Shown here: piece after piece, positions 39,801 through 52,300 of the stretch
How positions within the stretch are numbered: position 1 is the first letter of the stretch
Layout of the letters: the number at the start of each line of letters is the position of its first letter
Origin: Ptiloglossa arizonensis
Taxonomy: Eukaryota; Arthropoda; Insecta; Hymenoptera; Colletidae
Reading direction: 5' to 3'
DNA length: 64,000 nt
Assembly: GCF_051014685.1 (NCBI RefSeq)
Contig: NC_135060.1
Location: forward strand, 62,001 to 126,000
Notes under the pieces: model-generated
Databases searched by the model: none
What the model was told of the DNA's origin: nothing
Seen by the model: the letters and a program-made list of their open reading frames with translations, nothing else
Translations under genes and position numbers: made by a program

Positions 39801-41759
39801 CTTGGAAATACTCGTTCGTTAACGTTGCCGGTGGTATTTATTGTATCGTCGTAAGAAAACTTTCGGACATTTATTTAAGAAACTAGGCTGTAAGTGTTCC
39901 GTTGGTTGTTTGAACGCGAGCAGCGGGCACGCTGGTGCCACTAGAAATTTTCTCGTAGATCATTCGGCCACGTGGTCTCTGTCGAAATTAACCTTAAGAA
40001 CATTCCACGTGAAATCGGTCGCCGTCGAAGTGCTCTATACTATTATATATTTATCGTCGCGTTGATACGTACACTATCGCGCAAGGTCTCCGAACATCAC
40101 CGAATTATAAGACACGAAATATTTACTATTTGGAAAAGTGTGACGATTATTTTCTCTGAAAATACAGGAAACCCATAGAAATACGAGAATACCACGGCGA
40201 GCGTGATAGCCACTCGAACCTTCGACTCCGAACTCTGCGAACCGCTCCGTTATTATTATAATTTTTAACACATCCCGTGGCATTCCAGCGGTACAATCGA
40301 TTATATTCTCTTACAATTCGTTGCATTTATATTCGATGACACTCGTTCCTTCCGCTTCGAGGAACTCTTTGAATACCGGAATCGTTTACTTTTTTCTTTT
40401 TTTAAATATTTTTCGGTTCGAGTGGTTAATTTTAGGACTCGGAAGTATTATACGTATTACACATACCACAAATCTATCGAGTTTTATCGATAAATTTTAA
40501 TTTATGAAAAAGTTGGAGCACATTATGCGGAGCGTTGGAAAAAATCTAATAAAAATGAAGATATCTGGTCGTCGAATTGTCTCACGTAGAAAAGGAAAAA
40601 CGAAAAGATTTCTTTTTTATCGGTTCAAGGTTGAACATTGGAGAATTTCAAAAGTTTTTCGAAAAGAGACAAATCCTCCTGCTCGACTACAGCGACACCG
40701 AATCAAATTACAAAACTTCTTTACGTTTTAATTTTAGATGATTTGGTGATTAGATACCTTTTCCGCTAGCTCAGCCGAAGTGGCTCCACGTGATTGGCCA
40801 TAACTTCCGCACAAATTAACACGTTGAGTGCCGTGCCAATTTCACGTGACTTTCCATTCAGGCCGCGTGTGTCAGCGACGATCCACGTTGTTGCATTCAT
40901 TATACACGTTTTTAAGGCACGACTTACAACATTCATAATGTTACAAAATTAATCGTCGAGAAGAAAAAGACCACCCATGCGACGCACAATGCGTTAACAT
41001 AATCGAGCAGTCTCCTAATTCGATACGTACACTTTTAGTAAATTACACACCCATCGTTGAAATCATTTTTAAGAACTAGCTACTTATCGTTCGGCCCGAT
41101 CAAGGTGTCGTAATTCCTTGAGGAAATAGTCGAGTTTCAGGTGTATCTTCGAAAAATCGTTTTCGAGATTTTGACGTACTCGAATAACGGTACGTATTTT
41201 TTCGTACTTCGAATTCTGATTTTTCGATAGTTTCCAAAAATTGGCCGAAAGAAAAGGGAAAAGAAAGGAAAAGAGAAAATGAAAAACCGTAAAAACGGTT
41301 TCACGAAAGAAACCAAATTTTTGTTCACGTTCTAGCTTCGGTACAGGGGAAATACTATATATAATACTTTCTTTTTAAATCGTGAATCCATCGGCAAATA
41401 ATTGTTTCGAGTACCGCGAAGTAAGTACGTGAGAGTTTCGCGTTTACCATCGAGAAACGACACACTTGCGTAAATCGTGCACAATTCTCGTAACGATTGT
41501 TAATATTTTTTAACGAAATATTCTCGAAACGTTCACCGAACGAGAAACACAACGTTGCGGGGATTTCGAACGATCACCGTTGTTAATTTTGTCGAGCGGT
41601 CGCATCGAAGGCAGATCGATTTGAAAATTTCTTAAAAGCGACCAGTCCCTCGACGATTCGAGTACCGTCTCGTTTACACGGTGTACTAGATTTTCGTGTA
41701 AATTTAAAGGTGGTAGTCTCGCTCGAGACGCGATAGATAATTATCTCGCTAAAGGAGAA
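36830..41759. other. Intergenic or shakB-upstream DNA
   Basis: No recognised gene. A perfect 8-base-stem hairpin with a GGTG loop lies at 37753-37772. Between about 38500 and 39800 several short open frames on both strands look protein-like in composition, but none has a family signature and their splice phases could not be joined. CpG density is high throughout. Confidence 0.4.
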
Positions 41760-42720
41760 CGTTGGAGTTTCCGCGATTTCGTCGTAGCGTCGGAGGCGAG
41801 CTCGCGCGACGCGGTGCGTTTTAATGTTGCGCTTCTACGCTCGAGCATTTCGGGTTTGGTGTTTCTATTCCTGGAGCGGGTTGACTCCTCGCTCGGCTCC
41901 TACGGGAGGTGCTATGCCCTGGCTAGCAAACACGAGCAGTCGAGTCGAGTCGAGTCGCGTCGCGTCGCGTCGAGTCTAGCGTGCTTCTGCGTGGCGTGTG
42001 GAAGCTGCGGATGGTGCGCGTGCGAGCGCGAGCGGATAAGCGTGGACAGGGTGTACGTCGAGCGAGGAACGCGCGAAAAAGCTCGCAAAGTGTATTTTCT
42101 GGGCGATCGGCGAAATCGGTGGGGCTTCTCGTTTTCGTCGATCGTTCCGCGAACACTTCCGACTTGCGTGCAATCGAGAACCGATGCTGCCGCGCGTTCG
42201 CCCTCGGAAGATTCGGCTCGTTTGACGCGCGCGTTCGCGTCGTCTCCCGGATTTCGTCACCAAACGAGCCGACACCGTCCTCCGCGATTACGTTCCACGG
42301 GACATCGAATTCGCGATCGTTCTTTTCTCGGGAAGTTTGGTGCGCGGTACGTTTATCATCGTCGCGAGGTGCCTCGCGAGAACTCATCGACGCTCGTTGT
42401 CTGCCGCACTCGAGCGAACCGACGCACCTGAAACCTTAACGACGATTCCGGTGCTCCGGTGCTCCGGACGGTGCCCGTGTATTTTACCCGCCGCGCATTG
42501 TGCCCAAAAATCGGCGAATCTCGGCAATCTGTTCGCGGAGAGTGAACAAAGTGCGCGAAGGAAACGGGGAGACGAATCTCGGCTCGCCGCGTTTTCTTTT
42601 CAAAACGTTCACGCTCGAGGGAAATCGATCCGGACCGAGATCGCGTCGATTGACCAGCGATCGGAGACTCGACGAGCGATTTAGCTCGCGGTGGGAAATT
42701 TTGGTAATTCTTTTCAATCT
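41760..42720. promoter_or_regulatory. CpG-rich promoter-like block
   Basis: This is the most G+C- and CpG-rich stretch of the window, about 1 kb long, with a pentamer repeat (cgagt/cgcgt) at 41940-41975. Long open frames exist in most of the six frames, the mark of composition rather than coding. It lies about 7 kb upstream of the first shakB coding exon on the same strand, so a distal shakB promoter or untranslated exon is one possibility; a promoter of an unannotated minus-strand gene is another. Strand cannot be decided. Confidence 0.35.
41940..41975 (+). repeat. Pentamer tandem repeat (CGAGT/CGCGT)
   Basis: About seven five-base units, three or four of cgagt followed by three of cgcgt and a final cgagt. 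Confidence 0.85.
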
Positions 42721-42764
42721 CGGTCGTCTCGAATCGCGTTCTTCTTCATCGAGACAAAAGGAGA

Positions 42765-42861
42765 GCGTGTAGCGTGTTACGTGTAACGTGTTACGTGTAA
42801 CGTGTAACGTGTAACGTGTAACGTGTAACGTGTAACGTGTAACGTGTAACGTGTAACGTGT
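42765..42861 (+). repeat. Heptamer minisatellite (AACGTGT)n
   Basis: About fourteen seven-base units. The first few vary (agcgtgt, tacgtgt, aacgtgt) and the rest are perfect. Because seven is not a multiple of three, it reads in all frames as a repeating RYTLHVT peptide on the minus strand, explaining two false open frames. Confidence 0.95.
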
Positions 42862-45800
42862 GCTATGGATTCTTTCGCTCTTCGAAGCGACGATTCCGCA
42901 GCTGGTTGGTTCCCCTCTTTGTTTTTGCGGGAATGTTTCAAATATCTCAAACAGTTCAAACACGATTGTTCGACACTCGATGCTTCGATACATTTTTTAT
43001 TACCATTGGGGATGAATTTCAAAATTCGCGAAAGAATATAAACGATCGTTACCGTTACGGACAAGATTTAACGTGTTTACCAAACGTCTCGGACCTTTGT
43101 TCGGATCGTTGCGTTCTCGATCTTCGATCCGGACAGACGTTAACGTATCTCTTGACATTTGTGCGCGCATTTTTGTTCTATTGGATTCTTTCTCGTTCCG
43201 TTGTAACTCGTAACTTTAGCGAACAATTTGTTACTCGTTTGGTTATCGAATCTCTTGTATTTTCCAAAGTATCGAAACGTTACGAGAAGTATCTAAAAGA
43301 TCGTTTGGATCGTCAATGAAACGTTCAATCTCGCGATACGTTTACGGAACGCGTATTCTTTTCCGGGCATTTGGCTCTTAATACGAAAATATACGCGTGT
43401 ATAGGCATGCGTATCCTGGATAAGAAAAATTGTATACACGGATACCGAAACAATACGGAGAAATAAATTACACCGGGTTGTTGGTTCTACGTATATGCCA
43501 TCGGAACATTGCTTCCTGCACTTGTTTATGGATGTCGTTACAATGTATACAATCTATTCGAAGCCCCCCGAAAGAAAGTGTTCCGCGTTCTCTTTGATTA
43601 TTGGTTTACAGGGTGGTCCCTTGGAAACAGGACGCTTCGACACCTTTGCTATTTTAACCGTTTAAGGAACGAACGTGGCAAGCAAACGGTATACTTTGTT
43701 ATTTTGAGCGTTACAATTACCGTAATTGAATCGGTAAAATCGAGACGTGTACGGATTTCGATTTTCGTTGCTCTCCGTAGGTATCGTCCTTAATATTGTA
43801 ATCGAGCAAAGTTCGAAGGAATCCGTTAACATTGTTTTCAAGTTCCCGTTTGCTTCTTTACAAGGTGGATTTATTAACACGCATCGTGGATACGAGTTCG
43901 TTCGGAGAATATAGTATTTCGAGCGCTGATTTCGCATACCGACCCAAAGTGCTCCACTTTTTCACCGCCTCGCGGTTCATTTGATTTTCATCGAGAATCT
44001 TCCTCCCTGTCGCGGCGATCGTTGCGACTAATTTTCTCTTTCCTGAAATCGGATCGTCGTTTCGTCGAACACGTCGTTTCGTCGAGGATTCGAAGAATTT
44101 TCGTCGCAACGAAAAGCTTCTATTCTCGTAAAATTACTCATTAGGTCTATTTCGGTACGGTTCACTGTTTTTCCAAGTTATCACCCTATCGTCTACCGAA
44201 TTAATTACTCGAGTGGAAACGTACACTTTATCGAAAGATATTGGCCAAGTAGGATCGTAAAACACATTTACGCGGAGACATTTAGCGAAGAGTACGAGTG
44301 TTATATACTATAGTATGGTACCGCGTGGCAGGCGCGTCGAACTCATTTTGGCTCAGGTATCGAATTGCGTTTCGCGACCGTGACTCTGGTCGCGGACCGA
44401 CACATATTTTCCAACAATTTCAATTACTTTACCCCTTTAAATTCATTTTTCATTTACACGCATATATAGATTTACAAAGAGATGCGGGTACATTGTCCAA
44501 ATTTCTCCCTTCTTGTCGCTTCTCCCGCTGTTAAGTATAATATTTCTTTCTTATTTCGCGATCGTTTTATAGACGTTGAAACGTCACAATTTCACGTAAA
44601 AAAGATATTCGGTTGATCTTGATCCTTTTTTATTTTTGACAATTACGAAAAGATAACTCGTAAGAAGCGGAGTAACGAGTAGTTATTTTTACTAAATGAA
44701 AACTGAATTTCATCGGACGATCGAGTAGTTTCTGGAATTGGGAAGCGTAACCTATCGCGAGAAATGTTCTCTCGAAAAGAAAATAGCGAAATAAGCCAAG
44801 CACGTGAGTTGTAGTTTCGGCTTTTCTCTTAATTCTTGAACAAAGACTCGCGTATTTTTCGGATCGGACCGGCGACACCCGTGTCGGGCACGATCCACGG
44901 TTCCAATGCGAGGCTAACAATTTTAAATAAACCCTAACCACGGGAAAGGTTAAACTCGGTGCGAATGCGTTGAAAAACCCAACAATCGTACAGTTTTATG
45001 CGTTTCTCGGAGAGATCCTGACCAGAGACGGGGAAAAAAAGTCTTGTCTACGGAAAAATTTCGATCGAAGAATATATTATAAATAAACAACCTTCGATGC
45101 GTTATTCGTTCAACAAGCGTTTACAATCCGAACGAGTAAAAGTTTACCAAGATGACCAATATTTGTGTCGTTACCGAAGTAAAATTCAACGAAAAAACGT
45201 GAAACGCGCGAATCCCTATTTTTGGATAATTGTACATTGCTTTTTTAACGGTTACTCAAAATTAAGGATTTACGCGGTCCGTGTATTTTTGGATAATCGG
45301 AGATCGCGTTAGAAATAGGAGTCGTTCGTGTTATTGTCATCCGTTGTATGATAAACGGTGCACCCGTAGGGGCAAATCCAGAGCGAATCGCTCGAGTCTG
45401 CCGGTGTTTTGTCTTCGGCGAAAAGAACCGTGGGCGTACTTGGCGTTTTATGTGACGGGTGTCGCTGCGCGTTTTCTTCGCTGAGAAATCTTTCGGATTG
45501 TTCTCTGTCGGCACGTTTCTCCCTTCAATTTCCGCTCGGTACCTATCGCGCGTTACTTTGACAAAAATAATTGTACAGGGATCCCTATCGACCACTCGAC
45601 ATTGGTTCACCGTTGTCGGTAATCGTGCGTTCGTTTCTTCCGGTTTTTTCAAAAAAGGTGCTATCACAATATTCTCGTAATACGTTCATAGCCCTGAATG
45701 AATTCAGGTCAAGGGGTCAATTTTTCTTTTTTTTTCACATAAAACAACCGCAATCGTTGTTCGTTAGTTTCGATCGGTTACAGTAGCAAGAATTCTTATT

Positions 45801-48800
45801 CGAGCGAAACCGATTTATTTTTGTCTCATCACGGTATATAATTCTTTTCCGGTTGTTTATACGTTTTATACATTCTTTGTAGGTATTTACGAGTAGTTTC
45901 CTTAAGATAATATTTTTGTTAGAAAGGATTATTTTCCACATGTTTTTCTTAGTCCGAGGTTATTCTTTCGCAAAGAATGGTTAATCGTGTATTTACAAAG
46001 GCTGTGTTCATTGCCCGAAAGAGAGTTTTCGAGTATTCTTACCGAACGATTCGTGTCGTTTCACGCGCTTCTACGGTAGAACTGAACACGCGGCCTTTCG
46101 TATCGGCTATTTTGATCGTTGCTGTTTCGTTAAGAGTTGGCTGTCGTATTTGTCGGATCGTTATTTTCTACACCATTGCCGTAGATGAAATCATCGTGTA
46201 TCAACGGTGATGAACGGTGACTCGTACATATAGTATTACGTTTAGGAAGAAAACTGGGCAGGTAAATACGGAGGATGGCTTTGCGCGCGAATCACTGCGC
46301 GTGTCATCAATGTACTATACACGAATTACGTGGTAATCGTTACGTAGATAGCTAGACTTCATCGAACGTGCCTGCTGGTACCTAATCGGTTAACGTCGGT
46401 ACGTTTTATATTAAACCGTAAGCACGTGTCGAATGTTTCTTTCAAAGTCGAATTAATTGGCGAGCCGAGATTAAACACGTTTTCCTGTCCATGTTTAATT
46501 CCGTCTAATTCGTAATTCATTAGAGAGAACGTTTGTTCTGTTTTGCTTCTCGTTATCTCTCGAGGGAGCGGAGCGGTAATTTTAGATATTTTTTGCATTT
46601 CTTTAAAGATTCGCTCGTCGAAAGTATCGATCTCGAGAAATTTTGACAAAGTTTGGCGATAACGAAAAATATCATTTCGTTCTCGTTGGATTTCATTGAA
46701 AGTTTCGTGTCGGAAAAACATTATACGACGATGAAATTCGATCGTGACGAAAGTTGAAAAGTTGGTCGTTAAAGTTGGAACTTTGAACCGAACTGTCTAC
46801 ATCACACTCTAACACCGTAACACCGTAACACCGTAACACTGTACGTCTGCACTTTCCAGCATACCGAGTGCATAAACTTTTTAATTTTTGTGGACAATTA
46901 CGTAAGATTTTTCATCCGTTTGTTTCGCGTTCGCATCTACGTAAAGTGTAATGATTAAAAACGAGATACGAAATGAAATCAGCGGAAAGGCTTTTTCTAT
47001 TACGAATTGTTTCAACAGCGAAAAGGTCGATACACGCTCGAAACATTTTCTCCGGTATAAATTGTTAACGATCGCGACACGGTTTTACGTAATTCGAAAG
47101 AGCGTAGAATCGTATTCGAAGCACAAAGGACTACGCGCGATGGAGCTTTCTACGTTTCGAACTGAAAATACTTAAAGACTCGGAAAGGGTTGGAAAGGCT
47201 CGGAGAGACTCGGAAAGCGGGGTGCCGTATTTCCGTCTTTCGTCGTCCCGTGCATTTCCAAGGAACCATCGTTTCGCTTGGCCCTTGTCGCAACAAATCA
47301 CGTTCAGAATCGTAAACGCTGAAATAGAATCTCGCGCCTATTGAGCAAAATCCTACCACCGTGAATACCCTACCTTTACCCGTTGAAATATTTAAAAGAA
47401 AAAAAAAGTAAAATAGTTTACGCTGTATTCGTCCGTGATCGTATCCACGATTTCTTTACGATAATTGGAGAGAAAAATTTTATACACGCTATCGTCCACA
47501 AGTTACCGAATCGATCGTATCCCGTTATTTCGTTCCATTTACTTGTTTCAAGTTCTCATCTCGCTTTTCGCGAATGAAAAGTTAACTCCGCGGATGTCAC
47601 GAGTTCTCGAAATTGTTTAACGGCTCGCGGTGCGTCTCGTTTGTACGGTGATTGAAAATTTATTCGAAACGTTTCGTATTCTCTCGCGCGTTGCCACGGT
47701 ATCGCGAGGGTGCGATGTACGCTGTCGAACGAAAATCAAAAGTAAACGATCGAAAGAACGTTGAACGTAAACGAAACGGAACGGAACGGAACGGAACGGA
47801 ACGGAACGCTCGGTTCGTGGATTCGTCGAATATGATAAATAACGGTGGTATACTCGAGGTCTAAAAGTTTCTCGATAACAGCTATTCGTTGTCGCGAAAC
47901 TCTACGACGTGTCTGTTTAGAAATATTTGTAAAATATTTTGCAAATGTACGCGAGAACGTACATTCATCGAATCGCGACCTCCGCGAGGTTAAGAAGACA
48001 AAGTTCGGATCTCTGTCTCGAACACTCGCGTAATTTAATTACGGGATCGAAGACACGAACGTCTCGCGGATAAATCGAAAGAGGTGAAGTTTTCTGATCT
48101 AGCGGTGATCGCAAGGCGTGACTGTATTTACGAAGCGATAGACGAACGATGTCGTAATTTCGTCCCCGTTATCCTTGGAATTTCGTTTTTAACGGGAAGC
48201 GTGGGTCGAACGGTGCATCGACGAGACGTCGAAGTGGATCGCGAAACGGTGTCTTCACGGTGATCGCGAGTGTACGCACGGTGTACGTTACCAATTGAGG
48301 AGAGGATCGCGACCGAGGGATCGTTCCGAGCGTTCCCTCCGTCGAAACGTTACGAATGATTATTTATCCGTTCGATGTCACCGGAACACAGCGAAGCCGA
48401 CGATAAGGCATGGTAAAATCTAATAAGATCTCGTCAAGAACTAAAAGGTTTCTGAAACAGTCCGAATAAGTCTATCGCTAGAGTATTTCTATTCACGGCG
48501 AAGAGAAAGTGTCCAAGAAGGTTGGAGATTTGTCTTCTGTAGTGAAAATCATTTCGCGTAGATTCTTTCACGGGGGAATTTCACCCGAATAGCTCGAAAA
48601 GATGAGTGAATTCGGTGCCGGTGCGAGCGTATCAAGAACGGTTCTCATTCGGACCTCCACTTATTCGAACACTTAATATCAAGAAATATAGCGAGTTCGC
48701 ACCTTGGAAGGGATTTACGATGCTCTGAGCGAGGATGAACGTAGAAAAGAAGATTGGCGGTGGCACAGGATCCAAACACTTCGAAGGATCCTACGTTGCC

Positions 48801-49326
48801 TACATTGTGCTCCGAGATCTTTCGAAGAGAACGCAAGAAAATTGTCCTTCGTCGATGGAACGATAATCGGTGTCGGAGAAAACTTTGCTCGATTCGTCGA
48901 TTCGTCGATTCGTTATTGGTATTTTACGTGTCTCCGGAGAATAAAAGCTACGAGTGACAAGATACGGTGTACGCGCGGGCCATGGACCTCCTCGTATGTG
49001 CCCATCGAATCGTTTCCAAATGAGGGTCCAAACATCCTCCAACCGTAATATTCTATAACGATGCGAGTATTACGTACCGGATATACATCTCGAGGGACCA
49101 CTGTCGTTCCTCGATAGACCGCGTGTTTCGCACGAACATCGAAACCGAAGGAAAATTGTTCCATCCTACCGCTGGAAGAGCTTCTCGAAATCATCGAGAC
49201 TCCAACGTTTTATCGTTTACAGAGAAAGCTATCGGATAAATAAGAATTCGTCAGCAATTCGTTTTCTGCGAAGCGGCCCGAACCTGCCGCGAAACATGTG
49301 AACCAGTTGTCATCCTCCGATCCAAA
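42862..49326. other. DNA upstream of shakB
   Basis: No gene recognised. Short arrays include an eight-base aacaccgt repeat at 46811-46843 and an acgga pentamer repeat near 47776-47808. An unassigned minus-strand open frame of about 145 codons covers roughly 46359-46790. The last 1.2 kb before 49327 is CpG-rich and probably contains shakB leader sequence. A plausible acceptor for a leader exon is tttacag ending at 49221. Confidence 0.4.
47776..47808 (+). repeat. (ACGGA)n pentamer repeat
   Basis: Six or seven perfect acgga units, preceded by a diverged acgaa unit. Confidence 0.9.
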
Positions 49327-52300
49327 ATGTTAGACATATTCCGAGGCTTGAAGAGCCTGATCAAGATCTCTCACGTGCACATCGACACAGCTGTCTTCAG
49401 ATTGCATTACAGCATGACTGTGATCCTGTTGATCGCGTTTTCGTTGATCGTCACGACTAGACAGTACGTCGGTAATCCGATCGATTGCATACACAGTAAG
49501 GACCTACCGGAGGACGTGTTGAACACTTACTGCTGGATTCACAGCACGTACACTATCGCCGCTGCTTACAGAAAACGCGAAGGCTTGGAGGTACCTTTTC
49601 CTGGTGTGGACAATTCGAAGTCGCATCCGGAGACCGAAAGAAAGGAGTACAGGTACTATCAGTGGGTCTGCTTCATGCTGTTTCTTCAGGTAATCGATCA
49701 GTTGTTGTTACACCACTCGTGAACTTTAATCGTTTCTATAGTTTATCCGATCGCATGCAATAGTTTCGAGCGAACCTCGACCAATCGAAACGAGAACCGT
49801 AAAGTTTCGTAAATATAGTACGTGGCTGTAGTTCCGAGTACTCGGGAGTAGCCGTAACACTTGCGAGAAAGAAAAGTATAATATCTCGCGATCCCGACAA
49901 ATTTCGAAAGGACTTTTTTACGGAGATACGTGTTTAAGAACCGGGTGAAACGTAACGTTATTTGTAACTCGATTACGATCACCGCGGTCGAAGATATTTA
50001 CGAGAGGTAAATTGTTCTTCCCATGGAATTTTTTAGCAACTTTTCTCGCGCGGATTTATTTCGAAGCAAGGCTAAGCGAAATATAGTAAGTAGTCTCCAC
50101 AGATTTTTCAGCGCCTCCTACGTTTCCCTCTTTCTCCCAACAAATTTCCCATCTCGCGTAGTTTATATTTGAAAGTAGCCCGGTGTACGGGTACGCGTGA
50201 AATTTTATCGCAATTCCTTAAACTATTGTCCCGTATAGCGCGTATCGCTGATCCATTGGGATTTAAACGCGGTTAACGTACGTAACGTTAATTTTCCTCT
50301 TGTACATTTTAATTAACAATATCACAATTTCGTACTTTAGTCTGCTTCGATCTGCATTCGTTTCAATGTTTTTTCCATCGCTGGCATCGGTTCCTCGGTC
50401 GTATCCTTCTTAAACTTTACCACTTTTACGTCGACTGTGACTCGACGTCGCGTTTCTTCGACAAACTCCAATGTCGAGCTACGTTTGAAATTATTACACT
50501 TTGTACCGTTGCGATACAACATTTCATCGAGACCTCTCTCTCTCTCTCTCTCTTTCGTCTATTTTGTAAACGAATCGAAGAGCGATTATTGTAGAGCTAT
50601 AGAGCTATATTGTACGATATAGTTTCGCGTGGTATTATTTTATTTTCACGGATAAAAGGAAAGTATAAAAGGAAAGCAATTGGATGACGTCGACCGAGCG
50701 AAAGAAAAGATCGCTGGTAGCCAGGAACGGTATTTCCGTTGAAAAGTTCCAGAACTGTTTCGAGTAATGTAAAAAAACATTGGAAGAAACGCATGGGGGG
50801 TACTTGGAAGGAGACTAAAATATGAAGTTGTAAACTATAATAAAAGTGTTTAAGAAAAATAATTGCAGTTACTTTTGGGTAGCTCCGTGTAGGAAGAAAC
50901 GTAAGGGAAGGCGAAATAACGGGTAACATTCCTTTCCGTTCTGTTTGAAAACGTACGAAACCATGTGCTAAATTTACCACGGCACATCGGGTAAGGGTTA
51001 AGAGCGGGCATTGGGACAGAAATTATAGATACGTTCGGCAATGAGAAAAGCCGGATAACGAATGAACTGGTTGCGGCTACGGCCGAGGAATTTACTCGCT
51101 GCTTACAGAAGCTTATATCTAGTTCATTGCCAAGAAGGAAACCTTAAGCATATTAACTCGTTAAACCCGTAGCCGTTACTTCGTCACCGAGGGTCGCTGT
51201 CGTACTCGTTGCCTTGACGCTTGGTCAAAGGCGTTCCTCTACCCTCACCTTTTCACTGATCTCTTCGAGTGGACGCGCCGTTCGACGGAATTAGCGTTTT
51301 CCGTTGGTTCGATATCGATTCGCAGCCGTTCTCTAATTTTCGTTCGATCGCTTCTCGAAATCTCGCCTCGCGAACCAACGGATAAATAAGCTTTTCGGTC
51401 GATCGGTTGTTCGACAATATTTAACGCCACAACTATCGAGAGATCTCGGTACAATAAACGTTGGTCGCTGGCCAACCGTTTCTCGCACGTGTTCCAGGGA
51501 AATCGATCATCGAGGAAAAAAGGAACTCGTCGACGAAACGATGTAAATAACGCTCGAATAAAATACGGGAAACGCGAACCTTTCCTTCCTTCTCGTCTAA
51601 ATTCTATTCTATCCCTTAACAGCTGAACTTGATTCACTTTTTTGAAATTTGGTTTTAGAAAAGAAGAGTTGTATATCTAAGATTAAAAGATTAACTCCTC
51701 TCGGTAAGTAAAAGAAATTTAGGACTTTTACTCGGAGAAACTCGGGAATCAACTTACGCTCCGAAAGCGCAAAGTCAAATTTATACCGCAGGAAAACGCG
51801 AGTATCTCTTTCTATTAGAAATATTTAAGGCATCGAAGATATTTGGTTTCAAACGAACCAATGGTCATTGAAAATTAGCAATATTGTATATTTGTTTCGT
51901 GCCATTTTAAATCTATCGCTCGTCCAATGGACAGGCACCTTCTTTTTCTTTCAATGGAGATCCGTTTCAAAGAGAAACCACTCAAAGTGTCAAAAGCTTC
52001 GAAAATTGGGTAACCGAATGGATCGCTGATAGATCGTTCTCTTCGTTAACCGAACGAACAATTAATTAGCCGGGTTAGCTGTTTAAATTCGGATGTTCAG
52101 AGTCTCCCGACCACGAGCTCGAGATGGAACGAATCCAACTTCTCTGTCGAATAATTAAATAAACCACTTCCGTCGTTGCTCGAACATAGTATTTCGACAC
52201 AAGCGATACAAACCCTTGATCCAACTATAGAGCGACAATGACCCGAATATGTTTCATTTTCTTTTAACTTTCTTGTTTCGCGGTGTTAGTTTTCTTTTAA

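Noticed and set aside
41814..42439. Overlapping frames of 205, 154 and 152 codons on both strands
   Set aside because: The block is so CpG-rich that stops are rare in most frames; Arg/Ser-rich translations without family matches point to composition, not coding.
42484..43064. Minus-strand frames with repeated RYTLHVT
   Set aside because: Produced by the heptamer minisatellite, which is open in all frames because seven is not divisible by three.
43609..43625. acagggtggtccc as a transposon terminus
   Set aside because: It resembles common insect transposon ends, as does a sequence near 63003, but no partner inverted end or target duplication was found.
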